33,567 nt of DNA from Dehalococcoidia bacterium (GTDB lineage Bacteria; Chloroflexota; Dehalococcoidia; SHYD01; SHYC01): positions 1 to 33,567 of the forward strand of contig SHYC01000004.1 of assembly GCA_009693005.1 (NCBI GenBank), in the 5' to 3' direction. Under the pieces are notes generated by a model. The model made no database searches. It worked only from the letters and a program-made list of their open reading frames with translations, and had not been told where the DNA came from. The position numbers were made by a program, and so were the translations under genes. Below, one piece after another: positions 27,630 to 33,567 of the stretch (the first letter of the stretch is position 1; the number at the start of each line of letters is the position of its first letter).

Positions 27630-28046
27630 CTAAATATCGTTTCTAACCGCCTCAATGCCTTCAGCGCAAACGCCCAGGGGCCGCCAGGGGCAGGAAGGGC
27701 ACGTAAGCGCCAGATCAGAGGGCTTCATTCGCTCCGCCACCATCTTCTTTACACGACTCCACTCCACCAGTGTGCCGGAGGCTACGCCAAGCCACTTCAG
27801 GACTCTCAGATCATGGTCTCTGACCCTCGCTTCAGAGTCAAGCCGCCCACTGTGGCCGCAGCTATCACCAACACGTCCCGGAGCAGCCAGGCAGATATCG
27901 TCCGGCCCGTCCACAATCTCGATGGACGGATCGTGCGAGTCCCGCAGTTGGGCCACTACCTCGGCCATGTTATCTATGAAGCTCTGCGAATACCCCATGC
28001 CCTTGAAACCAAGGACGCAGAGCAGATGGTGGCCTCTCAGCTTCAC
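27630..28046 (-). CDS. DUF1284 domain protein
   Basis: MKLRGHHLLCVLGFKGMGYSQSFIDNMAEVV...IEIVDGPDDIC. Confidence 0.82.
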   Translation of the reverse strand: MKLRGHHLLCVLGFKGMGYSQSFIDNMAEVVAQLRDSHDPSIEIVDGPDDICLAAPGRVGDSCGHSGRLDSEARVRDHDLRVLKWLGVASGTLVEWSRVKKMVAERMKPSDLALTCPSCPWRPLGVCAEGIEAVRNDI

Positions 28047-28048
28047 CG

Positions 28049-29206
28049 CTATGCCCTCCCGGCCACCCGGTCATCAATCAGCGAGTAGAAGATATTCCCA
28101 TCCCTGCTTTCAACCTTAACGCTTCCCGATTCCTCCAAGATATCCAGGTGCCCAATTACCTCGGCCATCGCAGGAATCAATGCAAACGCCCTCAGAGCGG
28201 GAAAAACATGCGGCATGATTTCGAACGGTCGGTATCGACCCTCCACCACTGCTTCCAATACCTTTTCACTCCTGCGGTCGTGGTGATGCTCCAGCCGTTC
28301 CACCGAAGCAGGTAGATCGTATATCTCTTCTTCATGCGCCGGTAGGACTCTTTTTGCATTTAGGTCGAGCACTTTCCTCAGCGAACGCAGGTACTCCGGA
28401 AGGCTGTGGAAGCGCTTTTCGGAGTCTTCATCGTGAAAGTGTATCCCTGGGTTGGGGGTTATCCTTTTCAAGATATGGTCGCCGGTAAAAACTGCGCCGC
28501 TGGCTTCGTGATAAAAGCAGCAGTGTCCGGGTGTGTGTCCGGGCGTGTGTACAGCCCTTAGGGTCGCGTCGCCCAGGGACATATCTTCATCATCCTCAAA
28601 GGTAAAGTCAGGGACGAAATTCACTCCACCTACCGGAAGCTCTCCGTGGCCCCCCGTGTGAACATGGCCCTTATGCTGAAAGTGAGGGGACTCCTCCTCG
28701 GGATGAGCCTCTTTGTAAGAATGAGCTGATAATGCCTCAAGACGTATAGCATAGTCAGGTGCGGGGCCAAACAAAGGCTCGGCTTGCCTCCAATTCTTGG
28801 GCCAAATGTCGCCTCTACGAGCGCCGGAATAGAACCACTCCAGCATGGTTTCCGGCACTCCGGAAGCGATCATAAGATCGTGCATGTTCCGGCGGTTGAG
28901 GGTTCTTTTGGACTGGTTGTAGCTGAGATAGGCCGCGTCTTCACGGTGAATAGCTATTTTCGCGCCGGAGGCGTTTCTCACCCTCTCAGCAAGTCCGCTG
29001 TGGTCGGAGTGGCTGTGTGTGAGAAGCACCAGCCTGGCATCAGATACATCATGCCCCAACTCTTTAAGACCTTTGACAAGCGCCTCCCACAGCGCGTCGG
29101 AGTTAGTGCCGGTATCGATTAAGATTAAACCCTGGTCGGTATCAATGGGATAACAGTTTGTCGACCCGACCTTCACCGGCTCAAGGGCAACCATGTCTTG
29201 TACCAT
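28049..29206 (-). CDS. MBL-fold metallo-hydrolase
   Basis: LILIDTGTNS...LLTHSHSDHSGLAE...VHTPGHTPGHCCFY...FTGDHIL; likely ATG at 29206 (ORF track extends to 29338). Confidence 0.92.
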   Translation of the reverse strand: MVQDMVALEPVKVGSTNCYPIDTDQGLILIDTGTNSDALWEALVKGLKELGHDVSDARLVLLTHSHSDHSGLAERVRNASGAKIAIHREDAAYLSYNQSKRTLNRRNMHDLMIASGVPETMLEWFYSGARRGDIWPKNWRQAEPLFGPAPDYAIRLEALSAHSYKEAHPEEESPHFQHKGHVHTGGHGELPVGGVNFVPDFTFEDDEDMSLGDATLRAVHTPGHTPGHCCFYHEASGAVFTGDHILKRITPNPGIHFHDEDSEKRFHSLPEYLRSLRKVLDLNAKRVLPAHEEEIYDLPASVERLEHHHDRRSEKVLEAVVEGRYRPFEIMPHVFPALRAFALIPAMAEVIGHLDILEESGSVKVESRDGNIFYSLIDDRVAGRA

Positions 29207-29496
29207 AAACAGTTCTCCAAACAATCGCAGTTTTATTGATTTGGTCTTCCGCACATTGGGCGTGGGGGGGAGACCTACCCTAAAGACACAATGCATCCTT
29301 TGACTAACGAGGATGCCTATGAAATAATTACTAACCAAACCAGTATATCATAAGTACTCAAGGGCAAAGCAGCGAAGCAGAAGAGGGTAAAAGACTGACG
29401 CAGATGGTTCACCATGGTCTTACCGAATCAATCGGCGTGAGCTACCCGCCCGTACGTGATCTGTTCCAGTATAATTAGTAAGAAGGTTGGGGGAAA

Positions 29497-31011
29497 ATGG
29501 CCATCACATTGAAGCGTCAACTCACGGGTCCTTAGAAAGTACAGATCCTTAGCCAGCATGGGCGAATTTGTTTCGCCACGGGTCATGCCATATCCCCAGA
29601 GGATCAACTCCATTTCGAACATATTTTGGCGTGGACCGATGGAGGTCCTACCGAACTTAATAATATTGCACCAATGTGCCAAGTTCATAATCAAGCAAAA
29701 GGAACTCTTCCGTTAGGTGATTTTAGAGTCAAACTGCGCCTAGATAAGTTCTTCGCTTCAGGCGATCGTCTAACTCTCAAACATTTGCTTCGGTTCCTCA
29801 AAGAGGAAAAAGATATTACCGGCTTCGGGCATCACATCGTCAGCAGCATTTATGAAGAGAAAGTGCAGATTGATTCTGCATCCGGCAAGAACAGCTACAT
29901 CCTGTATACCTGCCCGACCACTGGTTGGCAATACTTCTATGCCACCCTACCGGTCGACCTTCTAGACAGTGACGACGAAGAAGACAATAACGTTGGTCTC
30001 CAGCCTCGATTCCTGATTCAAGACAAGGTTTTCGAACTTTTTCGACACTTCCAACGTCATCCGGTACTGCAGCCGGCGATTGGACGTATACACAATGATC
30101 GCATTCTTCTTTTCGATGGTCAGCATAAGGTTGCTGCACTCCTATGGAATGGTCGAAAGGAATACGAGTGTAAAATTTACCTTTCCCCTGATCTCCGCCT
30201 GTTAAATCAAACTAATATTGCCGCTCATGATAAGTACTCCCAAACACGTTTTTACTCCTCTGTGATGGTGATGAAGTTAGGCAGCGAGTTCGGCATGGAC
30301 TTTAAAACCTACACGAATAGCGAAGATGACGGGGTTAAGAGTGAGGCAGGCTTCATGAGATTTCTCAGCAATGATGCTAATCAGGCGCTATCAAAAGGGG
30401 AGCGCAATAAGCGCTTCCGAAGTTATCTCTACAATTCTGTGTTACAAAACCCAGACAATAGAATAACACGTTTGGTGTCTAGCGGGAACCGAAGCACTGA
30501 TGATAAGCCTCTGACGCTGGATATGCTGAGCAAATCGATTTTCTCGTCATTTCTTTATACAGAGCCTGTCGAAGATGATATGGCATCCGATAAATACAAA
30601 CGGGACAAAGAGATAGCTAATGTAGTTGCCCTAATGAATATGCTCGATGATTTGGCATTGGTTGGATGGAACTCTAAGGCCGGAGCAAATGATGAATATC
30701 AGAGACGCTTGAAGAGATTATTTGCTTCCAAATCGATCATGGCTTGGTCTGAACTGCTGAGCAGTGCTGTATGTGGAGAGCTAAAGTTGGTTGATAAAGA
30801 TGACCAAGCCCGCCCATTTTATCGAGAATTATTGCAGAACGATCTAGATGACATCAAAATGGTAGTAGAGAGGCTGATAAACTGGAAGTTGTGGAGTTCG
30901 GTCGCCAACAGTGATATCGATCGCACGTTATCGGATAACAAGAGCGCGGTTAAGGATTGGATGCGAGCGCACGGACTAACTGCGGGTTATCTTATGGGTG
31001 CTCCTGAGTGA
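29497..31011 (+). pseudogene. HNH nuclease domain fused to a DGQH(R)/ParB-like domain protein, interrupted by in-frame TAG at 29533-29535
   Basis: MAITLKRQLTGP*KVQILSQHGRICFATGHAISPEDQLHFEHILAWTDGGPTELNNIAPMCQVHNQAKGTLPLGDFR...RILLFDGQHKVAALLWNGRKEYECKIYLSPD; the intact ORF (29626-31011, TTG start) begins in the middle of the HNH core. Confidence 0.72.
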
Positions 31012-31030
31012 TATCTGAAAGGACGTAGAC

Positions 31031-32119
31031 TTGGAACATGGTGTACAAATGCCTTCAGTAGAAAGCGAAATGATAATAAGAGTACCAAGAGACGCCCTCC
31101 ACAGCTTCGCCGTAAACGCGTTCTGCTATTACGGCGTACCTGATGACGATGCTAGGATCGCGGCCGATGTCCTTTTGGAGTCGGACCTGAGAGGGATAGA
31201 GTCCCACGGCGTGCCACGATTAGAGCAGTTCTACCTGGCCAGGCTCAGGGACGGCAGGATAAATCCCACGCCACAGATAAAAGTCCTCCATGAGTCACCC
31301 TCTACCGCGCTGGTGGACGCCGACGGCGGCCTGGGCATGGTAACCGGCTTCAGGTCCATGAAGATAGCCATAGAGAAGGCCAAAGTGAGCGGCACGGGGT
31401 TTGTGAGCGTGACAAACGCCAGGCACTTCGGCATCGCCGGGTATTACAGCTCCATGGCGTTGGAAGAGGATATGATCGGCATCGCGATGTGCAACACCAG
31501 CGCGATAATGGTGCCAACTTTTGGAAGGGACGCTAAAGTTGGGACTAATGCTTTTAGCGTTGCAGCCCCCAGCGCAGATGGAAGGCATTTCATTTTGGAT
31601 ATGGCTACGTCCACAGTCTCGGCGGGAAAATTTGAGGTGGCGGCCAGAAAAGGCCAGCCGGTCCCTATAGGCTGGGCAGGCGATGCCGATGGCGTGCCTA
31701 CCACCGACCCCAGCGCCGCAAGAGACGCCCGACATTATTCTCCCCTAGGCGGAGCGCCGGAGATGAGCAGCCACAAGGGATACGGCCTGGGTGTCGTTGT
31801 GGACATACTTTGCGGAATCCTCTCCGGTGTAGGCCCGTCGGCTGCGCTGGTATCCGGAAGCGGTGTCGGCCACTTCTTCGGCGCGATCAGGGTAGACGGC
31901 TTCCGCGACCCGGCAGAGTTTAGAGCTATGATGACCGAGATGATGAACGACCTGCGCAGCACCAGGCCCGCCGACGGCTACGAAAGAGTATACGTGGCCG
32001 GAGACCGGGAACATCAGGCCAAAGAAGAGCGCCTCAGGCTGGGGATCCCGCTGTATCCGGACGTGGTAGAGTCTATCCGGCGGGTAAGCTTAGAGCTTGG
32101 GATAGAGTCGCCGGTGTAG
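31031..32119 (+). CDS. Malate/L-lactate dehydrogenase-like oxidoreductase (Ldh_2 family)
   Basis: DLRGIESHGVPRLEQFYLARLRDGRINPTP...VTNARHFGIAGYYSSMAL...MCNTSAIMVPTFGRDAKVGTNAFSVAAP. Confidence 0.93.
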   Translation: MEHGVQMPSVESEMIIRVPRDALHSFAVNAFCYYGVPDDDARIAADVLLESDLRGIESHGVPRLEQFYLARLRDGRINPTPQIKVLHESPSTALVDADGGLGMVTGFRSMKIAIEKAKVSGTGFVSVTNARHFGIAGYYSSMALEEDMIGIAMCNTSAIMVPTFGRDAKVGTNAFSVAAPSADGRHFILDMATSTVSAGKFEVAARKGQPVPIGWAGDADGVPTTDPSAARDARHYSPLGGAPEMSSHKGYGLGVVVDILCGILSGVGPSAALVSGSGVGHFFGAIRVDGFRDPAEFRAMMTEMMNDLRSTRPADGYERVYVAGDREHQAKEERLRLGIPLYPDVVESIRRVSLELGIESPV

Positions 32120-32152
32120 GCGCCCATATTCATGAGTTGATATAATTGGGTC

Positions 32153-32440
32153 ATGAGAGACCCCTTAGAACAAATTAAAAAGAAAGCTCTACCGATTCTG
32201 AAAGAAGCGGGCGTAACTCGCTCTTCTATTTTTGGTTCATACGTGCATGGGGAGAATACCGAAGATAGTGATATTGATATACTTATAGAGTTTCCCCGCG
32301 GCAACAGTTTCTTTGATCTGGCAGAGCTACAGCTTCAGCTGGAACAAGCACTGGGCAAAAAAGTAGACATACTGACGTATAACTCCATACATCCCCTACT
32401 CAAGGAAATTATTCTGAACGAGCAGGTAAGGATTCTCTAA
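32153..32440 (+). CDS. mntA-like: MntA-type minimal nucleotidyltransferase antitoxin
   Basis: SSIFGSYVHGENTEDSDIDILIEF: GSX10DXD nucleotidyltransferase motif; next to hepT-like gene. Confidence 0.88.
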   Translation: MRDPLEQIKKKALPILKEAGVTRSSIFGSYVHGENTEDSDIDILIEFPRGNSFFDLAELQLQLEQALGKKVDILTYNSIHPLLKEIILNEQVRIL

Positions 32441-32456
32441 TCGAAACTATTAATTC

Positions 32457-32796
32457 ATGAAGAAAGATCCTGTTATTTTTCTGAAGCACATTCTGGAGAG
32501 CATTCAAGACGTCGAACGATATATTGGAGATGCTTCCCAGGATGATTTTAATAATAACAAAGAAAAACAAGACGCGGTAGTAAGAAGGCTTGAGATTATC
32601 GGCGAGGCGGTGAGGAATTTGCCTGAAGATTCTAAACAGTCTCATCCGGAAGTTGCCTGGCACGAACCAGTAGCAATGAGAAATATCCTCATTCATGAGT
32701 ATTATTGGGATTGATCTAAACATAGTTTGGGATACAGCTACTCAGACCATGCCAGAGTTCAGAGAGCAGATTCGGAATCTACCAGAATCAAAATAG
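32457..32796 (+). pseudogene. hepT-like: HepT-like (DUF86) ribonuclease toxin, frameshifted after catalytic motif
   Basis: ...VAMRNILIHEYYWD* (32457-32714) with the expected C-terminus IDLNIVWDTATQTMPEFREQIRNLPESK* continuing in the +1 frame to 32796. Confidence 0.82.
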
Positions 32797-32843
32797 CAAC
32801 AGAAATCCTACCGGTAGCTGAACATTCTCACTTAATCATGCCT

Positions 32844-33350
32844 TCACTTAGGCATAATGCCCTTCAGATAATCGATCTGCCCCCAGTGCTCGTGTTCGTG
32901 GCCTATGCGCGGCATGAGGTAGGTGGCAATGGATGTGTCGGGCATATCCGGCATGGTAACCAGGAGCTTCTCGTCGGTAGCGGCCCACAGGTATCCCAGA
33001 GTCGCCTCTCGGACCCCGTTGTAGTAAGCGATGGCCTGCTCCAAGGATGGCGCGTTGAATGAGTTCACCTGCTCCGGCGTGAAGCCGAAACCTGTAGCCT
33101 CCGGGTCGAGGCCTATCCGCTGATGCCAGCCCTCGGACTGCCATATCTGCGGTACGCCCCGGATGCGCTCCTGTAAGTGGTAGTCCTCTCTGCGGGACAT
33201 GTGCCATAACAGAAACCCAATTGGGTTCCCCAGACTCTGGCCGGGTAGCCAGGTTAGCTGCTCTTCCGTGAATTCGCTGATGGTCTCCAGGGTGCGCTTT
33301 TGGAGCCGCTCAAGCTCGGACAGGAGCAAGTCGCGAATAATTTCAGCCAT
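32844..33350 (-). CDS. DinB/DUF664-like family protein
   Basis: LLSELERLQKRTLETISEFTEEQLTWLP...IGFLLWHMSRREDYHLQERI...MPRIGHEHEHWGQIDYLKG. Confidence 0.85.
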   Translation of the reverse strand: MAEIIRDLLLSELERLQKRTLETISEFTEEQLTWLPGQSLGNPIGFLLWHMSRREDYHLQERIRGVPQIWQSEGWHQRIGLDPEATGFGFTPEQVNSFNAPSLEQAIAYYNGVREATLGYLWAATDEKLLVTMPDMPDTSIATYLMPRIGHEHEHWGQIDYLKGIMPK

Positions 33351-33482
33351 TACAGTCCTCCAGTTTTAACGATTAGGGCGACACACGCCACCATCTGATA
33401 AATAGCCTAACACCGCGCTTGGGCTTGCCCCGATCTCACGGACATCTATAATAGTGGGTGAAGACCCAGAAAGGATGTCGAG

Positions 33483-33567
33483 ATGGAATCTAGAGAGAGT
33501 AGGCATCGGCGCACGTTTACGCCGGAGTACAAGGCAGAGGTGGTTGATCTGTGTCGCAGCAGCGGCA
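33483..33567 (+). mobile_element. Start of IS3/IS911-type transposase OrfA, truncated by window edge
   Basis: MESRESRHRRTFTPEYKAEVVDLCRSSG resembles the N-terminus of IS3-family OrfA. Confidence 0.75.

Noticed and set aside
27627-28119. Plus-strand ORFs opposite the DUF1284 gene
   Set aside because: The DUF1284 frame has clear family motifs; the opposing frames are composition-driven
32727-33062. 111-aa plus-strand ORF after hepT
   Set aside because: The first part is the out-of-frame hepT C-terminus, the rest antisense to the DinB-like gene
1-33567. CRISPR array or tandem repeat array
   Set aside because: No regularly spaced direct repeats noticed; repeated sequence is confined to SBP paralogs, their promoters and isolated hairpins

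Overview
The window reads as a chromosomal segment of a moderately GC-rich bacterium. Gene content (MreB/MreC, SAM hydroxide adenosyltransferase, many SBP_bac_5 lipoproteins, a GTAGGGGCGCAAG palindrome) suggests a Chloroflexota-like lineage, but that is inference only. From left to right: (1) the 3' end of a BMP/nucleoside-type ABC importer operon (ATPase, two permeases, lipoprotein), continuing into two isochorismatase-fold proteins, an amidase-signature enzyme and a SnoaL/NTF2-like protein. The second isochorismatase strongly resembles biuret hydrolase. The first has lost all three catalytic residues. (2) mreBC on the minus strand, a SAM hydroxide adenosyltransferase, a GT2, a GH39-like protein, a YihY/BrkB membrane protein, and an OtsB-like HAD protein whose catalytic motifs are erased. 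(3) Four tandem paralogous peptide-type ABC solute-binding lipoproteins plus DppB/DppC permeases, with no ATPase. Paralogs 1, 3 and 4 each follow a near-identical TTGACA-N17/18-TATAAC promoter, a leader of about 275-290 nt with a promoter-proximal hairpin, and a strong Shine-Dalgarno followed by a 4-5 codon mini-ORF about 100 nt after the -10 box. Paralogs 1 and 3 share an exact 71-bp tract that looks like gene conversion. (4) Accessory genes: a dienelactone hydrolase, a small hairpin-rich ORF, tRNA-Glu(CTC), an RpiB-like protein, TerC, DUF1284, an MBL-fold hydrolase, an HNH + DGQH(R)-like protein with an in-frame amber codon, an Ldh_2 dehydrogenase, an MntA/HepT toxin-antitoxin pair with a one-base frameshift in hepT, a DinB-like protein, and the start of an IS3-type transposase at the right edge. 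No CRISPR array was seen. No database or folding software was used.
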